A stretch of DNA of 64,000 bases from Aquimarina sp. MAR_2010_214 (GTDB lineage: Bacteria > Bacteroidota > Bacteroidia > Flavobacteriales > Flavobacteriaceae). Below the pieces are notes generated by a model that was not told the DNA's origin, ran no database searches, and worked only from the letters and a program-made list of their open reading frames with translations. The stretch covers positions 2,604,001 to 2,668,000 of the forward strand of contig NZ_PJMS01000001.1 of assembly GCF_002846555.1 (NCBI RefSeq). Reading direction: 5' to 3'. Shown here in pieces: positions 1 to 9,587 of this stretch (positions within the stretch are counted from its first letter, which is position 1; every line of letters begins with the position of its first letter). Made by a program: the position numbers and the translations under genes.

Positions 1-1474
1 TTCAGAGTCTAATCATATTGAAGCGCAACAAAAAGTATTGGAGATGCTATTAAAAATAGCTTCTAATACAGCTTTTGGTACAACATATGAGTTTAGCAAA
101 ATTCTCGAATCAGAAAACATACAAAAAACATACGCAGATAAAGTGCCTTATTTCGACTATCATCAGTTAAAGGAACAATGGTGGTATAAAGTAATCGCAG
201 GAGAAGAAGATGTTACCTGGCCAGGCTCACCTGATTATTTTGCGCTTAGTTCAGGGACTACAGGTAAAAAAAGTAAGCGTATTCCTGTAACCAATGATAT
301 GATCGAAGCCATTCGAAAAGCAGGAATCAAACAGGTAGAAGCTTTGTCAAAATTTGACCTATCCGCCTCCTTTTTTGAAAAAGAAATTATGATGTTAGGG
401 AGTTCTACTGATTTAAAAGAAAAAGATGGACATCTCGAAGGTGAGATTAGCGGTATTAGTGCCAGCAATATTCCTTTTTGGTTTGAAGGGTATTATAAAC
501 CTGGTCGTGATATTGCTAAAATCGATGATTGGGATAAACGTGTGCAGCGTATTGCGGAAAAAGCAAAAGATTGGGATATAGGGGCATTAAGTGGTATCCC
601 ATCTTGGATGGAACTAATGCTTCAGAAAGTTATTGAGTATCATAACGCAGAAACCATACATGACATTTGGCCAAATTTGCAAGTATATACTTCTGGAGGA
701 GTAGCTTTTGCACCTTATGAGAAAAGTTTTAATAGCTTATTAGAACATCCGATTACAGTAATTGACACATATCTCGCTTCAGAGGGATTTATAGCGTATC
801 AAGAACGTCCTGAAACCGATGCGATGAAGTTGATTACGGATAACGGTATTTACTTCGAATTCGTTCCTTTTCAACCAGAATATATCAACCAAGATGGTTC
901 TTTAAAACAGGATGCGCCTTCTATCACATTAGCAGAAGTAGAAACCGATCAAGATTATGTTTTATTAATGAGTACCGTTTCTGGTGCATGGAGGTATATC
1001 ATTGGGGATACTATAGAATTTACTGATGTAGCGAGAGCTGAAATCAGAATTACCGGGCGTACTAAGTTTTTTCTAAATGTTGTAGGCTCGCAATTATCGG
1101 TAAATAAAATGAATACCGCTTTACGCCAAATAGAAGAAAAATTTGATATCGAAGTCCCAGAATTTACACTGGCGGCGACTCGAATTAATGATGAGTTTCA
1201 TCACCATTGGTATTTGGGCACAGAAACTTCAGTAGAAAATAACATATTAGCAGAAACGCTCGATGAGGTACTTAAAAAAGCTAATAAAAATTACAAAGTT
1301 GCCAGGAATAAAGCATTAAAAGGAATAAAGGTGACTACTGTTCCATCATCAACTTTTTCAGAATGGAGCGGAGCACAAAAGAAGAAAGGTGGGCAAGTAA
1401 AAATGGAACGCGTGATGTCTGAAGAGAAGTTTGCCGAGTGGGAAACTTTTGTTTCAGAAAATATTTCAAACTAA
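1..1474 (+). CDS. GH3 auxin-responsive promoter family protein (5' truncated by window edge)
   Basis: The reading frame is open from base 2 to the stop at 1474, so the true start lies left of the window; the TTG at 38 is not convincing because in-frame codons continue upstream. The protein resembles GH3-type acyl-adenylating enzymes, which join an amino acid or similar amine to a carboxylic acid through an acyl-AMP. The glycine- and threonine-rich nucleotide loop SSGTTGKKSK is encoded at 248-277. The late motifs IIGDTIEFT and ITGRTKFFLNVVGSQLS match the part that closes over the adenylate. The substrate in Bacteroidota is unknown. It is followed after 13 bases by the phosphatase/Omp85 lipoprotein and then a DUF6268 gene, so the three are probably cotranscribed. 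No signal peptide can be judged because the N-terminus is missing. Confidence 0.85.
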   Translation, partial: SESNHIEAQQKVLEMLLKIASNTAFGTTYEFSKILESENIQKTYADKVPYFDYHQLKEQWWYKVIAGEEDVTWPGSPDYFALSSGTTGKKSKRIPVTNDMIEAIRKAGIKQVEALSKFDLSASFFEKEIMMLGSSTDLKEKDGHLEGEISGISASNIPFWFEGYYKPGRDIAKIDDWDKRVQRIAEKAKDWDIGALSGIPSWMELMLQKVIEYHNAETIHDIWPNLQVYTSGGVAFAPYEKSFNSLLEHPITVIDTYLASEGFIAYQERPETDAMKLITDNGIYFEFVPFQPEYINQDGSLKQDAPSITLAEVETDQDYVLLMSTVSGAWRYIIGDTIEFTDVARAEIRITGRTKFFLNVVGSQLSVNKMNTALRQIEEKFDIEVPEFTLAATRINDEFHHHWYLGTETSVENNILAETLDEVLKKANKNYKVARNKALKGIKVTTVPSSTFSEWSGAQKKKGGQVKMERVMSEEKFAEWETFVSENISN

Positions 1475-1487
1475 AAACGATCTATAT

Positions 1488-4400
1488 ATGAACTACAAAT
1501 ACATAGCACTTACGATACTTACTGTTTTAGTTTCAGGTTGCGCGCTTTATGAACCAAAATACAGAGAACCTTTTGATGAATCTGTTATACCCAAAGGAAA
1601 TGAAATAGAAAAAACTTTTTATCTAATTGGTGATGCCGGATATGCAAAGCCTGGCCAAAGTACTCCGGCACTAATAGCCTTAGAAAAATATTTAGAAGAT
1701 CATAAACAAAAAGGAAATTACACCATCTTTCTTGGCGATAATATTTACCCAGATGGGATGCCAAAAAAAGATGAAAAAGATCGAAAACTGGCGGAGCATA
1801 GATTAGATGCTCAGATTGGTGCTGTTAATAATTTTGATGGGCAAGTATATTTTATACCGGGAAATCACGATTGGTATAATGAAGGCTTGAAAGGATTGGA
1901 GCGTGAAGAAAAGTACTTTGAGAAGAAATTGAAGGATAAAAAGGTATTTAGACCATCAAAAGGTTGCGCATTAGAAAGCATTGAAATTACAGATAATATC
2001 CAACTCATTATTTTAGACTCACAATGGTATCTTGAGGATTGGGATAAACATCCGACGATTAATGATAACTGTCCCGAAATCAAAACCAGAGAAGCTATGT
2101 TTCTTGAAGTTGAAAGTGAATTTAAGAAAAATCAGGATAAAACAATTCTTTTTGCCTTACATCACCCATTATATACTAACGGAGTACATGGTGGTAAATA
2201 TGCACCCGTTAAACACTTATATCCATCACAAAAAAAAGTACCTGTACCAGTTTTAGGATCATTGGCAATGCAAATCCGTACTGCAGGAGCAATATCTACC
2301 CAGGACAACCAAAATAAACAGTATAAATCCCTGGTGCGACGATTAGAAACACTTGCCAAAGGATCAGAACGAATTATTTTTGCTTCAGGTCACGAACACT
2401 CCTTACAGTATATAGAGCACAAAGGAATCAAACAGATAGTTAGTGGGGCAGGAGCCAAAAATTCGTATGCTACCTTAAGTAATGATGGACTTTTTGCATA
2501 TGGAGGTCAAGGCTTTGTGAGACTAGATGTCTATAAAGATGGTTCTTCTTGGGCTTCATACTATGGAAGTGAAAATAATGAGCCTAAACTACTTTTCAGG
2601 AAAGAAATTTATAAAGAAATTCCAGAGTACGATGTGAGCGTAATTCCTGAAGTAAAACAGCAAACTATTGCAGCTTCTGTGTATGAAAAAGAAGGTACTG
2701 ATAAAACTGAATTTTATGAAAGTATTTGGGGTGATCATTATAGGGATTTATACGGAAAGAAAATTCAGGCTAAAGTAGCCATTTTAGATACACTTTATGG
2801 TGGGTTAGAAGTGGTGAGAAAAGGTGGAGGGCATCAAACTAGATCTTTACGGCTTCAGAGTAAAGAAGGTAAGCAATATAATATGCGAGCACTGAAGAAA
2901 AGTGGTGTCAAGTTTTTACAATCTACAGTTTTTCAGAATAATTATGTAGAAGAATCCCTTGAGAATACTATTTCAGAAGATATTTTGCTCGATTTTTATA
3001 CAGCTGCGCACCCTTATATATTTACGGTTATTCCAGAGTTATCTGATGCAGTAGGTGTTTTTCATACCAATCCAAAAGTATATTACGTGCCAAAGCAGCA
3101 GGCATTGGGAAAATATAATAGCGAACACGGTGATGAATTATATATGATTGAGGAACGACCAGAAGAAAATCATAAGGATCTAGTTTCTTTTGGAAAACCT
3201 GATGATATAGAAAGTACATCAGATGTTTACGAAAGGCTGCGTAGAGATGAAAAATATAAAATTGATGAATCTGCTTATATACGAGCTAGAGTTTTTGATA
3301 TGTTGATAGGCGATTGGGATCGTCATCAGGACCAATGGCGATGGGCTGAATATGAACTAGAGAATGGAGATCATATTTTCAAACCTATTCCCAGAGATCG
3401 AGATCAGGCATTCTCTAATTTTGATGGAGGCTTCTTAGGTACATTGAGAGGTCTTATGGGATTTGCAAATCAATTTCAGGTGTATGATGATGAATTAAAA
3501 GACGTAAAGTGGATAAATGCATCTGCTACAAGGTTGGATCGTACACTCATTCGGAATAGCGGTAGAGAAGAATGGTTAAAGCAGGCAAAATTTATACAAG
3601 AAAACCTCACAGATATAGCTATAGAAAATGCTTTTCAAAATATTCCTTCTGAAGCAAAAGGAGAAGACTTGAATACTATAAAGAGAAATTTAAGAGGAAG
3701 ACGACAAAATATAGTTGATATAGCAGATCGGTACTATAATTACCTTACCAGTTTAGCCATCGTTACAGGAACAGATAAGGATGATCTCATTCATATAGAA
3801 CGTATGAAAAAAGGAAAAACTAGAATAACAGTTTCTAGAATCAAAGATGGAGAAAAAGGAACTATAGTAAGCGATAAGACCTTTGATAAAAAAGACACTA
3901 AAGAAATCTGGATTTATGGGTTGGATGATGATGATGTCTTTGAATCGAGTGGAAAAGCAGATAATCCAATTAGAATCAATATTATTGGAGGACAAAATAA
4001 TGATATTTATAGATTCAAAAAAGGACGTAAAATTACTGTATATGACCATAAAAGCAAACCAAATACGATAGAGAAAAAAAGAGGAGCCAAAATTCGATTT
4101 ACTGATAATTATCAAATCAATAATTTTGATAAAAATGAAGGTGTAATAACTACTTCTTCAGTATTACCAGTTATTGGCTTTAATCCAGACGATGGTATTC
4201 GTATAGGACCAATGGCAGTATATACGATTAATGGTTTTCATCGTAATCCTTTTTCAAGCAGTCATAGCATTTCAGGTGGATATTATTTTGCCACGCAAGG
4301 TTTTGATCTGGGATATCGAGGAGAGTTTGCTGGTATACTAGGGGATTATAATCTATTGATTGATGCAACATACACCAGCCCAAATTTTGCTGCAAACTTT

Positions 4401-5198
4401 TTTGGTTTCGGAAACGAGACTGAAAATAATCAAGATGAATTGGATTTTGATTTTAATAGAGTAAAATTAAGCACCTATGGAGCGTCACTGGGAGTAGTTA
4501 AAAATGGACGTTTAGGTAGTTATTTTGAATACAAAGGTTCTATCGAAGGTATAAAAGTAGACGATACTCCTGATCGTTTTATAACTCAGGAAGCAAATCT
4601 ACAAGATCCTGAAACCTTTGATCGTAAATGGTTTGCTGGATTAGATGGAACTTATCGATACGAGAGTTATGATGTAGTAGTAAATCCAACACGCGGAATG
4701 AAGTTTGAAGTCAATGTAGGAGGAAGAATGAATGTTGAAGAGACCGATAGAACTTTTGGATATATCAGACCTTATCTAGGATTTTATAATGCGCTAACTC
4801 GAAACCGTAAACTGGTTTTAAAAACTGCAGCACAAGGACAATTTAATATAGGAGAAAACTATGAATTTTATCAAGCAGCGCAGCTAGGAGCCGATCATCT
4901 ATTAAGAGGATATAGAACAGAGCGTTTTACAGGGCAATCTTCACTAGCCGGTAGTGCAGATATTCGATACAGTTTTAAGCAATTTAAAACCAAAATTTTA
5001 CCATTGCAAGTAGGTGTATTTGCTGGTGCAGATACAGGTAGAGTATGGTTATCTGATAATGATACATCAGATAAATGGCATAGCGATTATGGCGGAGGAT
5101 TTTGGATCAATAGTGTTAATGCGATGAGTGGAACCTTTAATCTATTTACAGGAGAGGATGGAGCTAGATTTTCATTTTCTTTTGCATTTAAATTTTAA
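1488..5198 (+). CDS. Lipoprotein with calcineurin-like phosphatase, kinase-like middle region and Omp85 (BamA/TamA-like) barrel
   Basis: I place the start at ATG 1488 (1236 aa) because it opens a clear lipoprotein signal, MNYKYIALTILTVLVSGC, with lipidated Cys18; the longer in-frame extension overlaps the previous gene. Residues about 45-330 hold the metallophosphoesterase signature: GD at 48-49, GDN at 83-85, GNHD at 125-128, HH at 225-226 and GHEH at 301-304, so two metal ions should be bound. Residues about 435-660 contain MRALKK (466-471), GDWDRHQDQW (608-617) and RDRDQAF (636-642), which recall the catalytic and metal loops of FAM20/HipA/CotH-type kinases; that part is inference. From about residue 890 to the terminal Phe the repeats of aromatic beta strands look like an Omp85-type barrel. 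It would sit in the outer membrane with its enzyme domains in the periplasm. The physiological substrate is unknown. Confidence 0.85.
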   Translation: MNYKYIALTILTVLVSGCALYEPKYREPFDESVIPKGNEIEKTFYLIGDAGYAKPGQSTPALIALEKYLEDHKQKGNYTIFLGDNIYPDGMPKKDEKDRKLAEHRLDAQIGAVNNFDGQVYFIPGNHDWYNEGLKGLEREEKYFEKKLKDKKVFRPSKGCALESIEITDNIQLIILDSQWYLEDWDKHPTINDNCPEIKTREAMFLEVESEFKKNQDKTILFALHHPLYTNGVHGGKYAPVKHLYPSQKKVPVPVLGSLAMQIRTAGAISTQDNQNKQYKSLVRRLETLAKGSERIIFASGHEHSLQYIEHKGIKQIVSGAGAKNSYATLSNDGLFAYGGQGFVRLDVYKDGSSWASYYGSENNEPKLLFRKEIYKEIPEYDVSVIPEVKQQTIAASVYEKEGTDKTEFYESIWGDHYRDLYGKKIQAKVAILDTLYGGLEVVRKGGGHQTRSLRLQSKEGKQYNMRALKKSGVKFLQSTVFQNNYVEESLENTISEDILLDFYTAAHPYIFTVIPELSDAVGVFHTNPKVYYVPKQQALGKYNSEHGDELYMIEERPEENHKDLVSFGKPDDIESTSDVYERLRRDEKYKIDESAYIRARVFDMLIGDWDRHQDQWRWAEYELENGDHIFKPIPRDRDQAFSNFDGGFLGTLRGLMGFANQFQVYDDELKDVKWINASATRLDRTLIRNSGREEWLKQAKFIQENLTDIAIENAFQNIPSEAKGEDLNTIKRNLRGRRQNIVDIADRYYNYLTSLAIVTGTDKDDLIHIERMKKGKTRITVSRIKDGEKGTIVSDKTFDKKDTKEIWIYGLDDDDVFESSGKADNPIRINIIGGQNNDIYRFKKGRKITVYDHKSKPNTIEKKRGAKIRFTDNYQINNFDKNEGVITTSSVLPVIGFNPDDGIRIGPMAVYTINGFHRNPFSSSHSISGGYYFATQGFDLGYRGEFAGILGDYNLLIDATYTSPNFAANFFGFGNETENNQDELDFDFNRVKLSTYGASLGVVKNGRLGSYFEYKGSIEGIKVDDTPDRFITQEANLQDPETFDRKWFAGLDGTYRYESYDVVVNPTRGMKFEVNVGGRMNVEETDRTFGYIRPYLGFYNALTRNRKLVLKTAAQGQFNIGENYEFYQAAQLGADHLLRGYRTERFTGQSSLAGSADIRYSFKQFKTKILPLQVGVFAGADTGRVWLSDNDTSDKWHSDYGGGFWINSVNAMSGTFNLFTGEDGARFSFSFAFKF

Positions 5199-5208
5199 AA
5201 AATAATAT

Positions 5209-6108
5209 ATGTTTTATAAGTTTATTCTATTTCTTACCATGCTAATTTATACAACTACTATTCAGGCTCAGGTATCTGATCTTGCAAGGTTAGAATATAC
5301 TTATTTTCCGCAGCGTAATAGTGATAATTCCTTTAGGAGACTTAGAGCATTCATAAAGTACCCAATCAAGTTAAACGATCAAGGGAGTTATTTGGTGCCA
5401 GGAATTGAATATCGTAATGTAAACTTTATATACAGGGATGACACTAATTTTGACACCAACGATTTAGAACGATTTAGTTCTTTTGAAGGGAATTTAGCAT
5501 ATACTTTTAAATTAAAAAATGATTGGCGTTTTGCTTTAGAGGTAGGAGCTATTGTTGCTTCTAATTTTGAAATGAATAGAATAGATACTGAAGATGTATT
5601 GTTTACCGGTTCTATATACTTTGTGAAAAATAAAAAGGAAGATCCCCTTGTAGATAAACCATGGAGATTGATTCTGGGAATGCGTTTTTCTACTACTGCG
5701 GGTAGACCTTTTCCTTTGCCTTTTATAAATTATTATAGAAATTTTCGTCCTAATTGGTCCTTTGTTTTAGGAGTTCCAAAATCTAACATTAAATATTGTT
5801 TTAAAGAGAAAAACTTTATACAAGGCTTTATTACGTTAGATGGTTTTTTTGCTAACATTCAGAACAATCGAAGTTTTATAGACATAGCAACCTCAGAAGA
5901 GAAAATAGCTAATAACATTTCTATGACCATAGTACTCTCGGGACTTGGATATGAAAGATACCTTACCGATCATTTGGCGTTATATGCCTATACAGGATTT
6001 ACAATTATAAATAATATACGATTACGTAACGATAATCAGGAGGATATATTGACTATAAACGATCAAAATAGTTTATATCTTAGGGCAGGGTTGAAATTTA
6101 AGATATAA
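5209..6108 (+). CDS. DUF6268-type outer membrane beta-barrel protein
   Basis: This is a 299-aa protein with an N-terminal signal peptide (about residues 1-21, ending near IQAQ) followed by alternating hydrophobic/polar strands and closing on LYLRAGLKFKI, which is typical of small outer-membrane barrels. The opening LARLEYTYFPQ and the spacing of the strands fit the DUF6268 family, known mainly from Bacteroidota and without assigned function. It begins 10 bases after the phosphatase/Omp85 gene and is likely the last gene of that operon. Its stop lies 2 bases from the stop of the convergent porin-like gene, so the two transcripts meet tail to tail. No motif for a specific ligand is visible. Confidence 0.75.
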   Translation: MFYKFILFLTMLIYTTTIQAQVSDLARLEYTYFPQRNSDNSFRRLRAFIKYPIKLNDQGSYLVPGIEYRNVNFIYRDDTNFDTNDLERFSSFEGNLAYTFKLKNDWRFALEVGAIVASNFEMNRIDTEDVLFTGSIYFVKNKKEDPLVDKPWRLILGMRFSTTAGRPFPLPFINYYRNFRPNWSFVLGVPKSNIKYCFKEKNFIQGFITLDGFFANIQNNRSFIDIATSEEKIANNISMTIVLSGLGYERYLTDHLALYAYTGFTIINNIRLRNDNQEDILTINDQNSLYLRAGLKFKI

Positions 6109-6110
6109 AT

Positions 6111-6707
6111 TTAATAAAACATAAATCCGACACCAGCTGATAACACAGAATTGTGTATTTCTGAATCATCGATAATTTCTGAGAAACCATAACTATATCG
6201 AGCTTGTATAAAAAAACCATTTTTAAATTTATATTCTATACCAGAAACTAATTGAAAATCAAATCTGTTACTAGTATTTGTGTTTAAATCGAGTTGACTT
6301 CTTACTAGATCAATGCTAGCTTTTTCATGAACCTTGAATCCTAGTTGTAGACCTCCTTGTATATTAAAACCTTCAAATAAATAGGCTTTTGCCAAAACAG
6401 GTACTTGTATGTATCCTATTTTTAGAACTCCTTGCTTTGTCGTGGGTGATTGCTCAAATTCAAATCCTTGTCTTGAATAAACCGTTTCTATCTGGAATCC
6501 AAATTTTTCAGTAAGCATAGCCTCTATAGCAAATCCAACATAAAAATCGATTATAAACTCTGGGTTATCAATATTCTTAGCACTTACTGTCGCAAAGTTA
6601 ACACCTCCTTTAAAACCCAATAATGCAGATTGTAAAGGGCGATCCTGGGCAAATGAATTTATACAAAACAAAATTGTGGCGATCAGAGGTAAAAGTATTT
6701 GTTTCAT
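6111..6707 (-). CDS. Porin-family outer membrane protein (OMP_b-brl_2 type), copy 1
   Basis: The start at 6707 gives 198 aa beginning MKQILLPLIATILFCINSFAQ, a clean signal peptide; a longer frame upstream adds residues without signal character. The mature part has the family features: a glycine near the start (FKGGVNFATVSAK), a tyrosine- and glycine-rich strand (FNIQGGLQLGFKV) and an end at a Phe-Met-Phe-Tyr strand. These 8-strand-like barrels are common in Bacteroidota and usually have no defined ligand. It is a paralogue of the gene at 6870-7457: both contain YSYGFSEI or YTYGFSEI and the same overall order of strands, indicating a tandem duplication. A 16-base motif that is also found upstream of the YtxH operon lies about 53-68 bases before the start. 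Confidence 0.8.
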   Translation of the reverse strand: MKQILLPLIATILFCINSFAQDRPLQSALLGFKGGVNFATVSAKNIDNPEFIIDFYVGFAIEAMLTEKFGFQIETVYSRQGFEFEQSPTTKQGVLKIGYIQVPVLAKAYLFEGFNIQGGLQLGFKVHEKASIDLVRSQLDLNTNTSNRFDFQLVSGIEYKFKNGFFIQARYSYGFSEIIDDSEIHNSVLSAGVGFMFY

Positions 6708-6805
6708 TTTATAATATCTATAGTTGATGCTTGAAGTTAATACCAATCTCACCGATTAGTTAACTCTAATCATATATTGTTTAACCCTTCTGAGATTCTG
6801 AACTA

Positions 6806-6835
6806 CAAAAAAAGACCTACCAAATCGGTAGGTCT
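6806..6835 (-). terminator. Rho-independent terminator for the porin copy 2 gene
   Basis: A perfect 9-bp stem (6813-6821 with 6827-6835) closes a 5-base loop. Reading the minus strand, the stem is followed by seven T residues (6812 down to 6806). It lies 34 bases past the stop of the gene at 6870-7457 and so ends that transcript. Confidence 0.85.
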
Positions 6836-6869
6836 AATTATTTTTATAGTATGAAGTGGTTTAAATTTC

Positions 6870-7457
6870 CTAAAACATAAATCCAATACCAGTAGAGAAT
6901 ACTGAATTATGCGCATCAGTATCTTCAACTATCTCAGAAAACCCGTAAGTGTATCTTGCCTGAATAAAAAATCCATTAGTTAATTTAAACTCTGCTCCTG
7001 CGGCTAGTTGAAAATCAAAATCTTTGATTTGATCAGTGTTGAAATCACCACCATCTCCTGTAGGGTCAGTATCCACCTCTTCATTGATCTTAAAACCAAA
7101 CTGTGGCCCTGCGTGTATGTTTAACCCTTCAATTAGATAAATTTTGGCCAGAATAGGAACTTGGATATAATCAATCTGAAATTCTGCCTTTGGAGTGAGT
7201 AGTGTTTCTTCAATATCAAATCCCTGCCCAGAATAAAATGCCTCTCCTTGTAAAGAAAACCTATCAGAGATAAAGCTTTCTGCAACCAAGCCTGCATAAA
7301 AACTGGTTCGAGATTTAGGACTTTCGAAATCATCACCTGTTATAGTAGTAAAGTTAACTCCTCCGCGAACTCCTAATTGTATTTGTTTGTCAGAATCCTG
7401 CGCTATGGTAGTAGCACTACATAAAATAATACTAAAAAATAGAATTGTTTTTTTCAT
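6870..7457 (-). CDS. Porin-family outer membrane protein (OMP_b-brl_2 type), copy 2
   Basis: This 195-aa protein has a signal peptide (MKKTILFFSIILCSATTIAQ) and a mature barrel with the same strand order as copy 1, including LGVRGGVNFTTI, the glycine-rich GLNIHAGPQFGFKI and the closing FSTGIGFMF. Family members insert in the outer membrane; no substrate can be inferred. A terminator follows the gene directly, so it is transcribed apart from copy 1, which is further downstream on the same strand. The segment between them, 6853-6868, matches the outer end of the 168-bp repeat element described at 9171-9338 for about 13 bases, which may be chance. Confidence 0.8.
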   Translation of the reverse strand: MKKTILFFSIILCSATTIAQDSDKQIQLGVRGGVNFTTITGDDFESPKSRTSFYAGLVAESFISDRFSLQGEAFYSGQGFDIEETLLTPKAEFQIDYIQVPILAKIYLIEGLNIHAGPQFGFKINEEVDTDPTGDGGDFNTDQIKDFDFQLAAGAEFKLTNGFFIQARYTYGFSEIVEDTDAHNSVFSTGIGFMF

Positions 7458-7606
7458 CTTTTTTGAGTTTTGATTATAATTTTTGTTTATCCAAAATTAC
7501 TTTTAACTCCTAGTATGAATTAACCCATTTAACACTGTTTTTGACTCATTAGGCAATAAAGATAAGGTTTAACAAGTTTTAAGAAATCGGGGAATACTTG
7601 CCTTAA

Positions 7607-9028
7607 TTATAATAAAGGGCTAAAAAAACGTGCGATACCCTCGGATAGTTTTCGTTTTAATGATCTTTTTTTATAGGTTTCATAATTTAATAAAACACTC
7701 TCTTTACAATCAGCAATAAAGTCTGTGCAGATACTTTCTGCGATTTGGGAATCATAAATTAAAGCATTGGTTTCAAAATTATGCTCAAAACTTCGATGAT
7801 CAAAATTTCCCGAACCCACCGATGCAATTTCACCATCCATAATAATTACTTTACTGTGCAAGAAATCATCTTTTTGTTGGTAGATTTCGATCCCTAAAAA
7901 CAATAATTCTTCAAAAAATGATAGCATACTATATTTTGCTAACCAGGAGTCTGATTTTTTTGGCACTAATAATTTAATGTTTACTCCACTTAGTGCTGCT
8001 ATTCTAAGGGCTTCTAGCATCGCATTGTTTGGAATAAAATAAGGGTTAGAAATATAAATGTATTCCTCTGCGAGATTAATCATCGTAATGTATTGCTGCA
8101 TAATCGAGGGATGGTCTGCATCAGGTCCACCAGCTACAATCTGTACCACTACATCTCCTTGTTTTTCAATTTCGGGGAGGTAATTATTGGTTAGTAATAA
8201 CTCTTCGTTACTTGCGAAATAATAATCTTTTATAAATACTCGATGTAGGCTATCTACGGCCGGACCATTTAAATACAAATGTGTATCATCCCAAATGCCT
8301 AGTTCTGATTTAGGGCTAATATATTTGTCCGAGATGTTAACACCTCCAGTAAAGCCAATTCTACCATCTATAATGATAATTTTTCTATGATTTCGATAAT
8401 TTAAAGTAAATAAAAAACTTCCAAAATGTAATGGCATTATTGGATATACATTTGCCCCTATATCTTTAAGTTTTTTAATAGCTTTTTTACGAAGAGCGTA
8501 GCTACCTATGGCATCATATAGAATTCTTACTTCGACATTATTTTTTAGTTTTTCTTTTAATAGAGAGTATAGTTTATCAAATAATTCTCCTTCTTCAAAA
8601 ATATAGTATTGTAGATGTATAAATTTCTCTGCTTTTTGTAAAGCTTCAAAAATAGTATCAAAAGTTTCCTTTCCATTCTGTAATACAACGACTTCATTTG
8701 CAGGTTGAGCAACAAAATTGGAGCTACTTCGTAATAATTTTGATAGTTTTTGGTTTTTCTTATTTTTAAAGTGAACCTGTTGCTCTTTTACAGATTTGCC
8801 TCGATACGTATTGTCATATAAACGTCTTCTTACGGTTTGTTTTAATTTGAAGAACTTTAACCTTCTGCGATTGATACCAAAAACAATGTATAACACTATC
8901 CCAATAAAAGGGAAGATAAGGACAATTAGAAGCCAGCTTAATGATTTGATAGGTCTTGAACCGTAAAGAATGATGTGTAAAATTGATAGTATAGTTAGAA
9001 TACAATATAGGCTAATTATAATGATCAT
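7607..9028 (-). CDS. cls: Cardiolipin synthase (phospholipase D superfamily)
   Basis: This 473-aa protein begins with two membrane helices (about residues 1-21 and 32-52) followed by two phospholipase D catalytic motifs: HRKIIIIDG in the first half and HSKVIIMDG in the second, each HxKxxxxD. This is the architecture of bacterial cardiolipin synthases, which join two phosphatidylglycerol molecules to give cardiolipin and glycerol at the inner membrane. Length and order of domains are normal. It stands alone: convergent or distant neighbours are on both sides, and a 558-base spacer with a repeat element precedes it. The start at 9028 keeps the hydrophobic N-terminus complete. I see no defect. 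Confidence 0.92.
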   Translation of the reverse strand: MIIIISLYCILTILSILHIILYGSRPIKSLSWLLIVLIFPFIGIVLYIVFGINRRRLKFFKLKQTVRRRLYDNTYRGKSVKEQQVHFKNKKNQKLSKLLRSSSNFVAQPANEVVVLQNGKETFDTIFEALQKAEKFIHLQYYIFEEGELFDKLYSLLKEKLKNNVEVRILYDAIGSYALRKKAIKKLKDIGANVYPIMPLHFGSFLFTLNYRNHRKIIIIDGRIGFTGGVNISDKYISPKSELGIWDDTHLYLNGPAVDSLHRVFIKDYYFASNEELLLTNNYLPEIEKQGDVVVQIVAGGPDADHPSIMQQYITMINLAEEYIYISNPYFIPNNAMLEALRIAALSGVNIKLLVPKKSDSWLAKYSMLSFFEELLFLGIEIYQQKDDFLHSKVIIMDGEIASVGSGNFDHRSFEHNFETNALIYDSQIAESICTDFIADCKESVLLNYETYKKRSLKRKLSEGIARFFSPLL

Positions 9029-9587
9029 ATTGATTTTTCTTTAAGGTGAATTGAATTTTACGTCTAATTCTGAATAAGTTACTGTTTGTATTGGATTACT
9101 AAAACTAAATGTAATAATATAATTTTATTAAAAGTAAAAATTAATAAGTTAAGGGGGGCATTTAAACATAGAAGTGATTTAAACTTTTTTCAATTCGCTA
9201 TAAAAATGCTCTTTTTTACTCAATTTTTGTCTTTTTCTTACTTCGTAGCGCTGCTATGAAGTGCAATCCCGAGTACTCGGGACAATTGACCAAAAAACAA
9301 CTATTTTTCGCCAGAATCAAAAAAGTTTATACCACTTCATATAAAATCATTCTAGTTTACAACCGGAACAGGTTAATAGGTGTTTTTTTCAAATATGATT
9401 GATTTAGTGAAGAAAGATTTAGTATCAATTAATACTTCTTAAAACAATTTGACTAACGCACAATTTGTGAGAAACCTAGATTTTTAAATTCTGAATTGAT
9501 TCAAAAGAGTTTCTAAACTAAAAAAAATAATACTATAAAACTTGAATTGAGAGAAATGATTGGTTAATAAATATGGGTTATTAATAT
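9029..9587. other. Intergenic spacer holding one copy of a 168-bp repeat element
   Basis: No reading frame here looks coding. The stretch consists of AT-rich DNA, the repeat element at 9171-9338, and about 250 bases of AT-rich DNA before the next stop codon. No promoter could be assigned. Confidence 0.6.
9171..9338. mobile_element. MITE-like element with terminal inverted repeats, copy A
   Basis: This 168-bp segment is nearly identical to 35658-35826. Its ends are inverted repeats of about 20 bases, GAAGTGATTTAAACTTTTTT on the left and the near complement on the right. Inside are two further palindromes: an arm pair around GTAGCGCTGC (about 9241-9261) and the perfect 14-mer CCCGAGTACTCGGG. 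There is no coding frame. The structure is that of a non-autonomous miniature transposon or a mobile palindromic unit. I could not see a clear target duplication. A third, truncated end lies at 29112-29147. Confidence 0.75.

Noticed and set aside
3753..4115. 120-codon open frame on the minus strand
   Set aside because: It is antisense to the large lipoprotein gene and consists of low-complexity S, I, F and N runs.
6853..6868. Fourth copy of the MITE-like element
   Set aside because: Only about 13 bases agree with the outer end; this is too short to rule out chance in AT-rich DNA.
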